A stretch of 64,000 bases of DNA from Methanoprimaticola sp047501175 (lineage in GTDB: Archaea; Thermoplasmatota; Thermoplasmata; Methanomassiliicoccales; Methanomethylophilaceae), in NCBI RefSeq assembly GCF_047501175.1, contig NZ_JBEQWH010000001.1, positions 1-64,000 of the forward strand, given 5' to 3'. The position numbers and the translations under genes were made by a program. The notes beneath the pieces were generated by a model, which was not told the DNA's origin, made no database searches, and worked only from the letters and a program-made list of their open reading frames with translations. This document shows, one piece after another, positions 13,349-23,716 of this stretch; the stretch's first letter is position 1, and the number at the start of each line of letters is the position of its first letter.

Positions 13349-16300
13349 TCAGAAGAAGTCGGTCAGTTTGCACTTCTTGACCTTGTCGTTGTTGAATACG
13401 GAGTCCATGGACATCTCCAGGATCTCGACCCTCTCCTTCGTATAGGTGTCCAGTCCGTATTTCTCCCCGATCTTCTTGGAGATCTCCAGATACTTCTTGA
13501 CGGAGGCCTCGTGGACCGTCAGGGTCAGGGAGTTGCCGCATTTCGTGCACTTTCCAGCAAGGGGCATGCGCCTGTACTTCTCTCCGCATTTCGTGCATCT
13601 GACCGTCTGCGTGGAGAAGCTCCTCAGGTTTCCGATCATGTCCGGCAGGAAGTGCTTGTTGAGGACCCTGCGGGCAACATCCTGCTCGTCCACCGCACGG
13701 ATCTTCTTTCCGAGCATCAGCTGAGCATCCATCTTGTCCATCATGGTCTCCAGTGTGGTGTATGCAGAGTACTTCGGTCCTTCAGAGATGTCCCTCGTAT
13801 CGTGGGTGAACCCCATGTGCTCATACTGGTCAGGTGTCCCGATCCTTCCTGCGATGAGGTCCATGTGCTTCTCGATCGTCTTAGGGTCCTTCATCTCCAT
13901 GGCGGCACGGTACAGCTCTATCGGATAGTGGCGAAGGCAGTCCACGTTGTGCGCCTCCTTGTCGATCTCGTTGGGGTCCAGTCTCGTGGTGAGGACCAGC
14001 GGAGCATCCATGAGCCCTCCCCTGCGGTCGGGAAGGAATGACTTCGAGAAGTTCAGGAGCCCGTCCATTGCGAGGATGACACAATCCTCGTCACCGTCGC
14101 AGTTCCTCCTCTTGGCGGCATGGAAGAATGGATGCCCGTAGCATCCGCGTACGTCTGCGTATCCGATTATCCTGCACAGGATCCCTCCGGATGTGTGCGG
14201 GGCGAGTCCGAACGTTATGTGACCTATGAGGTCGGTCCTGTTCTTCACGTTGTAGTATCTCGGTAGATGGTACAGCTTCTCGAGCTCATCGTCCAGGTAT
14301 GCGGCGACCTTGACCAGATAGTCTCCGCAGTCCTTGGCCGGGACGATGTCCTGGACCTTCAGTTCGCATATCTGGTCCGGATCGACGAGGGGTTCGTTGT
14401 TCCAATCATGCACGTATCCCAGTTCGTGCGCCTTCTCGATGCTCAGGCCTATCTCCCTGGGTTTGAAATGGGTGAGGGGGATGTCGGTCATGTCGAACCT
14501 TATCGTACCATCCTTGAAGCAACTGACACCGTTACGCTGCCTCAGGATCCCCTTCTCCACGGCTTCGCAAGGTTTCGTCTTGGAGATGAGCACATCCAGG
14601 CACTTGAGCTCCGGAGGGGTCCTCTCCCCGAGCGATTCCAGGGCGGCCTTGTACTCGTCCTCGAGATTGATCGGGAACGGTGCCGGCCCCAGGTCCCCGA
14701 AGTCGTTGGGTCTGGGAACGTACGTGGTATGCGATCCGCACGTCCTGCACCAGTTCCTGTATGTGAACGTCTTGCACATGGGGCATAACCTGTTGCCCAC
14801 CTCCACGGATATCTCCGGGCGACCGCCCTTCCTGCTCGATGCGGAGGATCTGGCGACGTCTATGGCAGAGTTCATCTCCTTTCCGGAATCAGCATCCTTG
14901 CCGACCGGGAAGAGCGCATGCACCTTTGGGGTCATCTCGCGTTCCTTGGCCTTCTCCGGCCTTCCCATCCTGGTCCCGACACGGGTCATGGCGCGTGCAC
15001 GGACCTCATATCCAGCTGCCGCACCGATGGCCGAGAGCGTGTCTCTGCCGTCGAGCTCGGGCCCGGCGGTAAGACGGTCACCCTCTATCCTGATTCCCAG
15101 GCAGTCGATCATCGGCAGAGAGTACCTCTCATCGATTATCAGACGTCCGTCCCTCAGGATATGCAGGGCGCACAGGTCCTCCAGCATCCTCTTGGACACA
15201 GGTTCGTTTTCCATGGACAGGTTGGTCCCGTCATACCTTCCGGTCGCCAGGACGTGTTCGCGGAGCAGCTTTATCCTGTCCAATGGCCAGTCGGACCAGA
15301 ACAGGTTGAACTTAGGATGCAGTGGCACGCCCAGCACGGAGCACATCTCCTTTGCACGTTCGTACGTGGGGTCTCTCCAGTCATCCGGCAGGTCCCCCTT
15401 CTCCAGGATCTCCAGCCTGTGCCATTCGATCGGATATCCGCATGGGACGAGGGTGTGGTTGTTCTCGCAGAACTCGCCGAACGGGATCAGGATCTCCCCG
15501 TTGTCCACTATCTCGGCAATCTGGTTGCGTACCTCCAGCGCCTTCTCCTTGGAATCGCAGTAGACTAGGTCTCCGTTCTTCAGAAGGACCGTCGGTCCCT
15601 CCAGCTCGTCGCATGGGGTGACGACGCTGGCCTTTCCAGGCCTCTCGATCTTGAGCTGGGTCCCTATGGCCATGAACTCGTCCATCACGTACATCGATGG
15701 GACGCTGTACGCGAGGGATGCCAGTCCGGACGTCCGTGCCCTTCCGTACCTCAGCCTGAACCCGCCGACGACACAGGGATGGCCGAATATGGGGCGTCCG
15801 GCGACTATGTCCATAAGGTACTTCTCCTTCGGCTCCACGTGCTTGGGCGCTTCGGGGTCCTCCGCCTTCTTCTCCGTCTTGTGGGCATCCAGGAACTTCC
15901 CGATGAAATCCCATCCGGACAGACCTATCTTGTCGACGTGCTTCTTCAGTTTGGATGCCTTCTGGCACATCCCTTCGGCTATGACGAGGCAGGCTCCGCC
16001 CCTCACCCTGTTGGTCTCGATGCGCGGAAGGTCCCTGAATCCGGATATCTCCATCTGTTCCGTCCCTTCCCCGTCGACGCATACGGGGCAGTTCCTCACG
16101 ATCAGGTCTATCTCTTCCGATGTCGGCGTGTACTGCAGGTGCTGACATTGCTTGTACAGGGGGATCTCCTCGTCGAATCTCGCGATCTCCCCTTCGGTGG
16201 GGATGTATCTCCCGATCCCCAGTTCGGTCCTCACGACGTCTGCGATGAGGACGCTCATGGCCTGGCCGGTACCTCCAGCCGCACGGATGGGTCCGGCGAA

Positions 16301-16738
16301 GATGAGGTCGACATAGTTCGTCCCGTCGGCGTTCTTGCCGATCTTCGTGTCGGCTATGCCCTCCAGCGGAGCGACCAGGATCCCTTCGGTGAGTACCGCC
16401 AGACCGACCCTCACGGCCCTGTCGAGAGCCTTCTCGGTCGATTCCGCAGGGCGTTTCGCCATCTCCTTCGCGACCATCAGTGCGACTAGCTCACGATTCC
16501 CAAGTTCCGCGGTCAGCCTGCGGATGTCGTCGGCCACGCCTTCCACATGGTAGTCGTCCAGAAGCTTCTCCACACGGGACGCGAGGTCCTCTGCCTGAGG
16601 GATCTCCACCTCGGTGAACGGGTCGAATCCCATCTTCCTTGCCTTGCCGGCTATGGCGTAGCACTCGTCCTTCTTCGCTGACAGTTCGGAGAAGTACGAC
16701 GACATCTCCTCGCTGAATGCCGGACCCTTCTCGCTCAT
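13349..16738 (-). CDS. polC: DNA polymerase II (PolD) large subunit DP2
   Basis: Catalytic subunit of the archaeal replicative polymerase D, a two-barrel enzyme related to RNA polymerases. At 1129 residues it is the full intein-free length. Visible marks are the early 'FAGPIRAAGGTGQAMSVLIAD' type segment, several zinc-binding pairs (for example 'CPMCKTF' with 'WCRTCGSH', and near the C-terminus 'CTKCGEKY' with 'CTKCGNS'), and the catalytic acidic motif NCDGDED at about residue 880. The C-terminus 'KKCKLTDFF' resembles a PCNA-interacting tail. The start ATG overlaps the stop of the NOG1-like gene (ATGA), so both are cotranslated. The exonuclease small subunit DP1 is not in this window. Confidence 0.97.
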   Translation of the reverse strand: MSEKGPAFSEEMSSYFSELSAKKDECYAIAGKARKMGFDPFTEVEIPQAEDLASRVEKLLDDYHVEGVADDIRRLTAELGNRELVALMVAKEMAKRPAESTEKALDRAVRVGLAVLTEGILVAPLEGIADTKIGKNADGTNYVDLIFAGPIRAAGGTGQAMSVLIADVVRTELGIGRYIPTEGEIARFDEEIPLYKQCQHLQYTPTSEEIDLIVRNCPVCVDGEGTEQMEISGFRDLPRIETNRVRGGACLVIAEGMCQKASKLKKHVDKIGLSGWDFIGKFLDAHKTEKKAEDPEAPKHVEPKEKYLMDIVAGRPIFGHPCVVGGFRLRYGRARTSGLASLAYSVPSMYVMDEFMAIGTQLKIERPGKASVVTPCDELEGPTVLLKNGDLVYCDSKEKALEVRNQIAEIVDNGEILIPFGEFCENNHTLVPCGYPIEWHRLEILEKGDLPDDWRDPTYERAKEMCSVLGVPLHPKFNLFWSDWPLDRIKLLREHVLATGRYDGTNLSMENEPVSKRMLEDLCALHILRDGRLIIDERYSLPMIDCLGIRIEGDRLTAGPELDGRDTLSAIGAAAGYEVRARAMTRVGTRMGRPEKAKEREMTPKVHALFPVGKDADSGKEMNSAIDVARSSASSRKGGRPEISVEVGNRLCPMCKTFTYRNWCRTCGSHTTYVPRPNDFGDLGPAPFPINLEDEYKAALESLGERTPPELKCLDVLISKTKPCEAVEKGILRQRNGVSCFKDGTIRFDMTDIPLTHFKPREIGLSIEKAHELGYVHDWNNEPLVDPDQICELKVQDIVPAKDCGDYLVKVAAYLDDELEKLYHLPRYYNVKNRTDLIGHITFGLAPHTSGGILCRIIGYADVRGCYGHPFFHAAKRRNCDGDEDCVILAMDGLLNFSKSFLPDRRGGLMDAPLVLTTRLDPNEIDKEAHNVDCLRHYPIELYRAAMEMKDPKTIEKHMDLIAGRIGTPDQYEHMGFTHDTRDISEGPKYSAYTTLETMMDKMDAQLMLGKKIRAVDEQDVARRVLNKHFLPDMIGNLRSFSTQTVRCTKCGEKYRRMPLAGKCTKCGNSLTLTVHEASVKKYLEISKKIGEKYGLDTYTKERVEILEMSMDSVFNNDKVKKCKLTDFF

Positions 16739-17733
16739 TCGATCTGGGCCTCCGCGGCCTTGCGGCGCGCGATGTAACGGAGTTCCTCGAGGATCCTCCC
16801 GGTGAGGATGTCCATGTTCTCCCCGGACTGTGCCGAGAAGCAGATCCTGTCGCCCCCGGTCTTCATGATGTCGGCCTTGCTCTCGGCCTCGATGATCGTG
16901 ACCCCGGTGAAGCTGTCCTTGATCGTGGCAAGCAGCCTCTCCTGCATCTCCCTGGGGAACCCGCAGGATTCGGACGGGTCTATGACGAACAGCATGACGT
17001 CGGTGAGGTACCTCAGGGCCAGGACCGCCTGCTTCTCGATGGCGTTCCTCTTGTCGAACTCCCTGTCCAGAAGTCCGGGCGTGTCGATTATCTGGTATTT
17101 GCGCCAGTCGTCCTTGATGTGACCCACTATGACTCCCTTGGTGGTGAATGGGTACGGGGCGATCTCAGGCTCGGCGCTGGAGAGGACGGTGACGAGATTG
17201 CTCTTCCCGACGTTCGGGAATCCGGCGACCACGATCGTGGGCGTATCGGGTTCGACGGCGGGGAGTCTCCTGAACTTGTTCTTGGCGTCCTGCAGGAAGA
17301 GGAGGTCGTCGGATATGCGGTCGACGTACGAGTTGAGCCTCCCATAGAAGCTCCTCCTGGTGGCCTCGACTATCTCAGGGTCCTTGGTCCTGCGGATGTC
17401 CCTGAGCGTGTCGTTCTTCAGCTTGTCCGCCTTGGTGGCGCACCAGTTGACGGCCCCGAGGGCCTTCTTGTATCTGTCTATCCCTATGACGATATCTACG
17501 AGCTCGGGCAGGAAGTCACCCTCTTTCTCGAGTCTCGGGAATTTGTTCACGTAGCCCTGAAGGGCCGTCACTATGATGTCTCCGGACGCGGTGACCTTCG
17601 CAAGGGCGGTCTTCTTCTTCGTATCGAGCGAGTTGGTCCCTTCCTTGCGTATCTTAGACGCTCTGTGGAACGCCTTCTCCATAAGCTCCTCCGAAGTGAG
17701 GACAGTCGGGATCTTGAAGTCCATCGCGGCCAT
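16735..17733 (-). CDS. NOG1-family ribosome-assembly GTPase
   Basis: An Obg-type GTPase of the NOG1 branch, which in eukaryotes acts in 60S maturation; the archaeal role is presumed similar. The N-terminal helical domain covers about residues 1-145. The G domain carries G1 'VAGFPNVGKSNL', G2/G3 region 'PYPFTTKGVIVGH' and 'IIDTPGLLD', and the final 'ESKADI' and 'FSAQSGEN' segments. The archaeal form stops after the G domain (332 residues). The ATG at 17733 is preceded by ggggag and by a TATA-like cttataat about 25-30 bases upstream. The longer open frame upstream has no ribosome binding site. The 3' end overlaps polC by 4 bases. Confidence 0.92.
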   Translation of the reverse strand: MAAMDFKIPTVLTSEELMEKAFHRASKIRKEGTNSLDTKKKTALAKVTASGDIIVTALQGYVNKFPRLEKEGDFLPELVDIVIGIDRYKKALGAVNWCATKADKLKNDTLRDIRRTKDPEIVEATRRSFYGRLNSYVDRISDDLLFLQDAKNKFRRLPAVEPDTPTIVVAGFPNVGKSNLVTVLSSAEPEIAPYPFTTKGVIVGHIKDDWRKYQIIDTPGLLDREFDKRNAIEKQAVLALRYLTDVMLFVIDPSESCGFPREMQERLLATIKDSFTGVTIIEAESKADIMKTGGDRICFSAQSGENMDILTGRILEELRYIARRKAAEAQIE

Positions 17734-17808
17734 GTCACTCCCCAACGCGCGCATGATTATAAGGGTGAGCCTGGGAGGGGCGCGCACCTGGCGGCCCCGT
17801 CCATCCCG

Positions 17809-20800
17809 TCATGCTAGCGTGACGGTCGTCTTGAACATCCACAGGTCGTTGCACATGTCCCTCTTCGGCCCCAGTTTGGATGGTATGAGTTCCGGAGGGC
17901 AGTCCCTTGCCAGGATGCCGAATTCCATCTCCGGCCTTCCCGTGTCCATATCGACGATCCTGGTAAGCGACGACAGATTGGCCCTGAACACCACATTGAG
18001 GTCCATCTCCGGGAGACCGTCCATGCCCTTCGACAGGAGCTGGGGGAATCCGACCCCGGTGTGGAAGCACACCTCCAGGTCGATGTTCTCCGTGAACATC
18101 TCCAGCGGGTCTATGCGATACGGGTTGCTCATGCCAAGGAGGATGGATTCCAGATGTCCCGCCACGTAGCGGAGGCAGTCGCGTATCAGGTCCCCGTCGG
18201 TGCGGAATGCGACACGCATCCCCGTCGCGACCGTCGATGTCGCGTCCTTCAGGTCCACCTGAGCGAACACGGATGCGTCGATCAGCTGTTCGGCGGCCAG
18301 GTCGATCAGTCCCTCCAGTATGTAGCGGATGAGCTGTTGGGTGTATGCGACCAGGGTATCGATGTCTGTGATGTTCGGGACCTTGTCGAATGCCTTGTCT
18401 ATCGACCTCTCCAGCACGGTCACGACCTCGTCCTTCCCGAAGTTGGTGAACGCTATGTTCCCTTGGCTCCCGCCCATTGTGTTCTCGGTGAATTCCCACT
18501 TGGTGGACCCGTCGAAGGTGCGTTGCCATGTCGCGGAGCTGTTGTCACTGTCCCCCGGCACCTCCACGGAGTCGCTCTGGTTCCCTTCGTCGTCGAATAT
18601 CCTCAGCCTGTTCCCGGACACGTTGATGATGTTGAACGTGGGCTCCACGACGAGGAAGCCCCCCGGCGGCAGCGTCCCGCTCAGAGGCATGACATGCTCC
18701 CTGGCACCGTTGATGTACGAGACGTACCAGCCCTTGAGGTCCACACCCTTGTCCGTGTTGTTGTGTATCTCGAACCATTCGTTGTCCGAGTCCTCGCCCT
18801 CGGGATTGGACTCGATCTCGTTGATTATTATGCCGTTCTGCATCGCCGACGCGTATCTGATGTTGAATCCCGCATCCAGGCCGACATTGACCCCCAGGAC
18901 CGGCAGGGGGATGTTGTTCAGCGCATCGCCTATGCCTGGGATGTCGCTCAGCGACGTCCCGATGTTGTGATACCTCTCCAGCTTCGGAGCGACCAGGGAT
19001 ATCCTGTTCTTCCCGATCTTGCCGTCCACTGTGATCAGGTACTTCCCGCCCTTCATCAGCGGGTCCAGTGTGGCCCCGACCTCCCAGCCGTCCCCCTTAA
19101 CGCTACCGCTTCCGGTGATCACCAGTCCATCGGAGTCGAACTGTCCGAGGTCCCCGCGATATTTCACGTCGATCCCCGCCACGATCCCCAGTCCGGCTAT
19201 CGGCATCGCCAGGGTCATGCTCAGGAGGGATTTGGTCTTGGAAGCCAGGGTACCTATGTCGGTGGTCAGAGTTAGCTCGCACCCGAAGAACTGGAACGTC
19301 ACGTCCTGATGTGCCTGGCTTATGTTGACCAGGACGTCGAACACAGATTCGGATATGAGCTCGTCGATGGAGTCCTCTATCATCTGTCTCAGGTCCTCCA
19401 GGGGACCCATGATCGCGTTGTACAGGCGGATGAGATGCTCAGATACGAACCCCAGGGCCTCCATGACGCACTCGCTTATCGCGGTCATGGCCTCGCGGAT
19501 CGTCTCCATGACCTTCCTGAGCGGTTCTATCAACGGTTCGAAGATCTTCAGGAGCATTTTCGAGAGATCGGAGAGCACGGTAGACGTCGGGATGTAGTCG
19601 ATACCGTCCAGTGCCCATCCGCTCGCGACCGTGACCTCCAAGACCGTGTCCACCATGAAGGAGTCGGATATGGCGGAAGATATCCCGTCCATCGATTCGG
19701 CCAGGGATCCTGACCCTTCGACCCTGTATCCGACGTCACCGACGACCGTTACCGAGAATGTCGTGGAATATGCGGCATCACGCTCATCCCTGAATCCCGT
19801 CACATGCACGCATTTCTCCGGGATGCTCGTCACGATCACGATCAGCTCGTCCGCGGAGACATCAGCGCTCAGCTTCTCCGTGAGACGGTTCCCCGCATCG
19901 TCCACCAGTTCGAACGATCCCGATCCCGGCAGGTCGATGACCCCGCCGTAGGGGTTCATGCCGTTCATGGCCAGGATCTCATCGCCCATGAGGCGTGCCT
20001 TCTCCTCGACCGGATACAGGATGTCCAAAGCCTTCAGCCCATAGGAGCAGATCATCGTCAGGACCTTCTTCATCAGGCTTTCCGACCCCCCGTCCACATC
20101 CTTGAGGGGCTCGAACAGGGACAGGTCCGAGATCACGGCCACCTTGTAGGATGACACCGCACGCGACACGGCCGGTGACGCCATGAGCTCGTCGATGTCC
20201 GGCCTCTCCTCTTCGGGGCGGTCGTCGGACTTGATGGCATCAGACAGTTCGGAGCGCAGCCTGTCGCGGAACTCCCCGATATGGACGAGGTCACCGGAAT
20301 GGGAATGGATCTCATCCGCAAGTCTACAGTAGAACTCGTCCCTCCTGTCCGATCCAGACAGGGCATCCGATACGGACGATTCGACGGCATCCCAGCATCC
20401 GGAGACCGTCTGACGGTACACCTGGTTCAACCTCTCCAGGAACCCGGTCGTGTCGTACGGGTCGACAGCGAACGTCACCACTCCGAGATCGTTGCGTTCG
20501 GCCAGACGTATCGCCGCTCCCTTCAGGACGTCTAGGATGAAGTCCTGGACGTAGTCCCCGGAGTCGTAGCGCTGTTTGAAGTGTGTGAGCCAGCTCATGG
20601 AGAACAGGTCCGATGCCGGGTTGATCACCGATACTGTGTATCCGCCAACGGTCACCTCGGTGGTGCCGGACCCAGGGAAACGGTAGTCCTCCTCGGAGTA
20701 GCCATTCGTATCCATCACCTTCTTCAGATACGGTACGCCGCTGACCCTCTCCTCGCCTCTGATGAACGATGCCAGTGACCTTAAGGAGTCTCTGAACGGC

Positions 20801-21747
20801 TGTATGACGTCGATGACCGCTTCAGCGACGTCGTATGCGTATAGGTAGTCCATCCATCTCAGCAGGATGTCGTCCAGTGCGGACAGCATGGCCTGGGAGT
20901 ACACCGCGGCGAGGTCTATGGACACCGTCCCTCCGTCGGCCACCAGGATGTCCGCCACATCGGCATGCTGCTTCCCCGTCAGGACGTTGTCCCCGTCCCT
21001 GAAGCAGATCGCGGACAGGGCCTGCATGCATATACTGTAGGCACCCCTCACATCGTCGGGGGTTATGATGTCCGTCGTGCCCTTCCCCATGGTGCCGGTT
21101 GCCCCGTACCCGGAGATCACTCTGTACTGTGCCAGAGACGTCAGTTGATATGTCATCATCTGCGATAGGCTGATGCCCCCGTCGCCTGCCATGGATTGGA
21201 ACAGGGACCCCCTCTCGGCCGCCAGCGGGAGGGCATAGCTGCCATCCGTGGAGATCTCCAGGTCCCTGTCCGCCTTTCCCGATTGGGACTCTATATGCAC
21301 TGATACGGTACCGGTCCCGCGGAGATATGTCGGCATGTATCCGTCCATGTCGGTCGGGGAGCTGAGGCCCATCGGTTCCGATACCAGGTGGATGTCATGG
21401 GACCTGTACTCGACCTTCGTGCTCCCACTGACCATCGGCTTGCCGTCGAACTGAAACTCGAACCATTTCGACATCCGTCTGTCGAACTCCTCCGACCTCT
21501 CCCCTAGGCCTCCAAGTGTGTCATCCGTGGAGATCCCGAATATGATCTCCCCTAGGCCCCTGTCTATGTAGGCGGTGGTCCCGAGGACGGCATGGTCGAT
21601 GGCATCGATGTCGTCGCCCGTCCTGTCCGCGTTGTCCCCGGCCCTCTGGTAGCTTGCCGCCACTGCCCCGGCGGCGACGGACAGGAGCAGTATCGTCACA
21701 GCAATCACCGCGAACGGCATGCTGCCTCTCGTATCGGTTCCTCTCAT
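17809..21747 (-). CDS. Large exported protein with a lamin-tail domain
   Basis: This 1312-residue protein begins with a short charged stretch and one hydrophobic segment ('MPFAVIAVTILLLSVAAGAV', about residues 10-29), like an N-terminal membrane anchor or type IV-pilin-like signal. Most of the chain should therefore lie outside the cell. The middle contains long amphipathic helices (about 640-760) and beta-rich parts. Residues about 968-1090 match a lamin-tail domain: 'INEIESNPEGEDSDNEWFEI' and later 'LKGWYVSYINGA', 'PPGGFLVVEP'. Such domains occur in secreted proteins and surface nucleases, but no nuclease motif is visible. I chose the ATG at 21747 because the signal segment follows directly; ggagg lies 13 bases upstream. 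The function is unknown; it is probably a cell-surface component. Confidence 0.75.
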   Translation of the reverse strand: MRGTDTRGSMPFAVIAVTILLLSVAAGAVAASYQRAGDNADRTGDDIDAIDHAVLGTTAYIDRGLGEIIFGISTDDTLGGLGERSEEFDRRMSKWFEFQFDGKPMVSGSTKVEYRSHDIHLVSEPMGLSSPTDMDGYMPTYLRGTGTVSVHIESQSGKADRDLEISTDGSYALPLAAERGSLFQSMAGDGGISLSQMMTYQLTSLAQYRVISGYGATGTMGKGTTDIITPDDVRGAYSICMQALSAICFRDGDNVLTGKQHADVADILVADGGTVSIDLAAVYSQAMLSALDDILLRWMDYLYAYDVAEAVIDVIQPFRDSLRSLASFIRGEERVSGVPYLKKVMDTNGYSEEDYRFPGSGTTEVTVGGYTVSVINPASDLFSMSWLTHFKQRYDSGDYVQDFILDVLKGAAIRLAERNDLGVVTFAVDPYDTTGFLERLNQVYRQTVSGCWDAVESSVSDALSGSDRRDEFYCRLADEIHSHSGDLVHIGEFRDRLRSELSDAIKSDDRPEEERPDIDELMASPAVSRAVSSYKVAVISDLSLFEPLKDVDGGSESLMKKVLTMICSYGLKALDILYPVEEKARLMGDEILAMNGMNPYGGVIDLPGSGSFELVDDAGNRLTEKLSADVSADELIVIVTSIPEKCVHVTGFRDERDAAYSTTFSVTVVGDVGYRVEGSGSLAESMDGISSAISDSFMVDTVLEVTVASGWALDGIDYIPTSTVLSDLSKMLLKIFEPLIEPLRKVMETIREAMTAISECVMEALGFVSEHLIRLYNAIMGPLEDLRQMIEDSIDELISESVFDVLVNISQAHQDVTFQFFGCELTLTTDIGTLASKTKSLLSMTLAMPIAGLGIVAGIDVKYRGDLGQFDSDGLVITGSGSVKGDGWEVGATLDPLMKGGKYLITVDGKIGKNRISLVAPKLERYHNIGTSLSDIPGIGDALNNIPLPVLGVNVGLDAGFNIRYASAMQNGIIINEIESNPEGEDSDNEWFEIHNNTDKGVDLKGWYVSYINGAREHVMPLSGTLPPGGFLVVEPTFNIINVSGNRLRIFDDEGNQSDSVEVPGDSDNSSATWQRTFDGSTKWEFTENTMGGSQGNIAFTNFGKDEVVTVLERSIDKAFDKVPNITDIDTLVAYTQQLIRYILEGLIDLAAEQLIDASVFAQVDLKDATSTVATGMRVAFRTDGDLIRDCLRYVAGHLESILLGMSNPYRIDPLEMFTENIDLEVCFHTGVGFPQLLSKGMDGLPEMDLNVVFRANLSSLTRIVDMDTGRPEMEFGILARDCPPELIPSKLGPKRDMCNDLWMFKTTVTLA

Positions 21748-22028
21748 GGAGGGACAGGTTCCTCCAAGGGATGATAAAGGGGTGGGTCGTAAGTAACACT
21801 TACACACACGATGTTAGATGCATATGCCGTATGACCGGATCCGCGGATCATTCGATGCCGAGGCATCCTTCGCGATACGATGTCCCGTGCTGGGGTCGCG
21901 GGATGGGCATGGACCAACTCCTCCAACGGCACGGTCATGGGTGCCGCATGGTATTATCCAAAACAATAATACTGACCTTTCCAGCATTTGGATACTTCGT
22001 TGCCCCTTTTAAGAAGGTTGGCTTCTTA
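21748..22028. other. Gene-free stretch between divergent genes
   Basis: This interval separates the lamin-tail gene (minus) from tes (plus) and should hold both promoters. I see no RNA gene or convincing small gene in it. Open frames crossing it are extensions of the neighbours without ribosome binding sites. Confidence 0.5.
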
Positions 22029-22036
22029 TTTTATAC
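22029..22036 (+). promoter_or_regulatory. TATA box of the lipid operon
   Basis: ttttatac lies about 32 bases before the tes ATG, so transcription should start about 5-10 bases upstream of the gene. Confidence 0.6.
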
Positions 22037-22064
22037 CTTAACGGCGTGGGCCATTTCAAGTACC

Positions 22065-23711
22065 ATGACTGCAACCGCGACTAATTATGCGCTGAAGAAG
22101 GGCCTTCCCAAGAAGACTCGGTCGATATGTCCCGAGTGTGGGAAGATCCTCCAGGCGGACATCTATGCAAAGGACGGAAAAGTCTGGATGGACAAGACCT
22201 GCCCCGAACACGGGAAGTTCTCCGATGTCTACTGGGGAGACGAGGAGATGTACCTCAGGGCGGAGAAGTTCGCCTATGACGGGGTCGGACTCCACAATGC
22301 CATGGACAGGACCATCGGTGACGATCCCGACGACACGGTCCATATCGTCATCGACGGGGAGAGGATCGATATGCTCTCCTGCTCCGCCATCGCCAACCTC
22401 GACCTGACCAACAGATGCAACATGAACTGTCCGATCTGCTTCGCCAATGCGAACGATGCGGGTTACGTCTACGAGCCCACGTTCGAGCAGGTCCACGACA
22501 TGATGGTCGCGCTCCGTTCAGAGAAGCCGATCAAGTGCACCGCGATCCAGTTCGCCGGAGGGGAGCCCACTGTCTATCCCCAGTTCATAGAGGCCGTCGC
22601 AGACGCCAAGAAGCTCGGGTTCGCGCAGGTCCAGGTCGCCACGAACGGTATCAAGTTCGCCAGGGACTACGAGTTCCTGAAGGCCGCCAAGGAAGCCGGT
22701 ATGAACACGATCTACCTGCAGTTCGACGGACTCACCGACGAGGTGTACCTCCGCTCCCGCGGCCGCAAGATGATGGCCGTCAAGCTCGGAGTGCTGGAGA
22801 ACTGCAGAAAGCTCAAGACGGACGGACTCAAGCCTCCGTCCGTCGTCCTCGTGCCAGTGGTCGGAAAGGGGATGAACGACGACATCATCGGCGACATAGT
22901 CAGATTCGCGTTCGACAACGCGGACGTCGTCCGCGGAGTCAACTTCCAGCCCATAGCCTTCACCGGAAGGGTGACCAACGAGGAGGTCGCCTCCGGAAGG
23001 TTCACGCTCCCAGACCTGGTGGAGGCCGTCGAGACCCAGACAGGATTCGCCACCAAGGAAGACTGGTATCCCGTCCCTGTCGTCGCGCCCATCTCCAAGT
23101 TCGCGTCCATAATCCTCGGGGAGAACAAGGTCACGTTCACCACCCATCCCCACTGCGGTATCGCGACGTACCTGTTCCAGGACGACAAGGGCAATGTCGT
23201 GCCCTTCCCCAGATTCGTCGACGTCCCCCGCTTCTCCGCCGGACTCAACGAGATCGCCGACAAGGCCGAGAACTCCAGGTTCAAGAAGCTCTATGTCGCC
23301 AAGCTAGTCAAGCTGCTCAACAGCTGCACCGACGAGTCCAAGATGCCGGAGGGGCTCTCGAAGAAGGTCTTCGTGGAGCTCATCAGGGATGTCATGTCCG
23401 ACAAGTCCAAGGACACCCTCGCCGCGTTCTCGTGGAAGATGATGCTGATCGCTGGAATGCACTTCCAGGACAGCTTCAACTATGATGTGGAGAGGGTGAG
23501 GAGGTGCGGAGTCCACTATGTGACGCCGGACCTCAGGGTCATCCCCTTCTGCGCCTACAATTCCGGACCCGAGTTCAGGAAGGGCGTCGAGGAGGAGTTC
23601 TCCGTTCCTCTCGAGGAGTGGAAGAAGACCCATGCCAAGGAGGCAAAGGAGCTTGCCGAGGCCCTCATCGTCCCCAAGGACGAGCAGGCTGACGAGCCTC
23701 AGAAGGAGTGA
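22065..23711 (+). CDS. tes: Radical SAM tetraether lipid synthase (Tes type)
   Basis: Predicted to couple the phytanyl tails of two archaeol lipids into a biphytanyl chain, making membrane-spanning GDGT lipids. The 548-residue chain starts with a Cys-rich N-terminal domain (C22, C25, C46: 'SICPECGKI', 'TCPEHGKF'). It has the radical SAM motif C118-x3-C122-x2-C125 ('CNMNCPICFANAN') followed by the 'FAGGEPTVYPQF' SAM-binding strand. This layout matches MJ0619 and Methanosarcina MA1486 proteins. The next two genes, a ferredoxin and GGR, are in the same order as MA1486-MA1485-MA1484 in Methanosarcina acetivorans, which strongly supports the lipid role. The ATG at 22065 was chosen from the TATA position and the start of homology. 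Confidence 0.88.
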   Translation: MTATATNYALKKGLPKKTRSICPECGKILQADIYAKDGKVWMDKTCPEHGKFSDVYWGDEEMYLRAEKFAYDGVGLHNAMDRTIGDDPDDTVHIVIDGERIDMLSCSAIANLDLTNRCNMNCPICFANANDAGYVYEPTFEQVHDMMVALRSEKPIKCTAIQFAGGEPTVYPQFIEAVADAKKLGFAQVQVATNGIKFARDYEFLKAAKEAGMNTIYLQFDGLTDEVYLRSRGRKMMAVKLGVLENCRKLKTDGLKPPSVVLVPVVGKGMNDDIIGDIVRFAFDNADVVRGVNFQPIAFTGRVTNEEVASGRFTLPDLVEAVETQTGFATKEDWYPVPVVAPISKFASIILGENKVTFTTHPHCGIATYLFQDDKGNVVPFPRFVDVPRFSAGLNEIADKAENSRFKKLYVAKLVKLLNSCTDESKMPEGLSKKVFVELIRDVMSDKSKDTLAAFSWKMMLIAGMHFQDSFNYDVERVRRCGVHYVTPDLRVIPFCAYNSGPEFRKGVEEEFSVPLEEWKKTHAKEAKELAEALIVPKDEQADEPQKE

Positions 23712-23716
23712 TCTTC

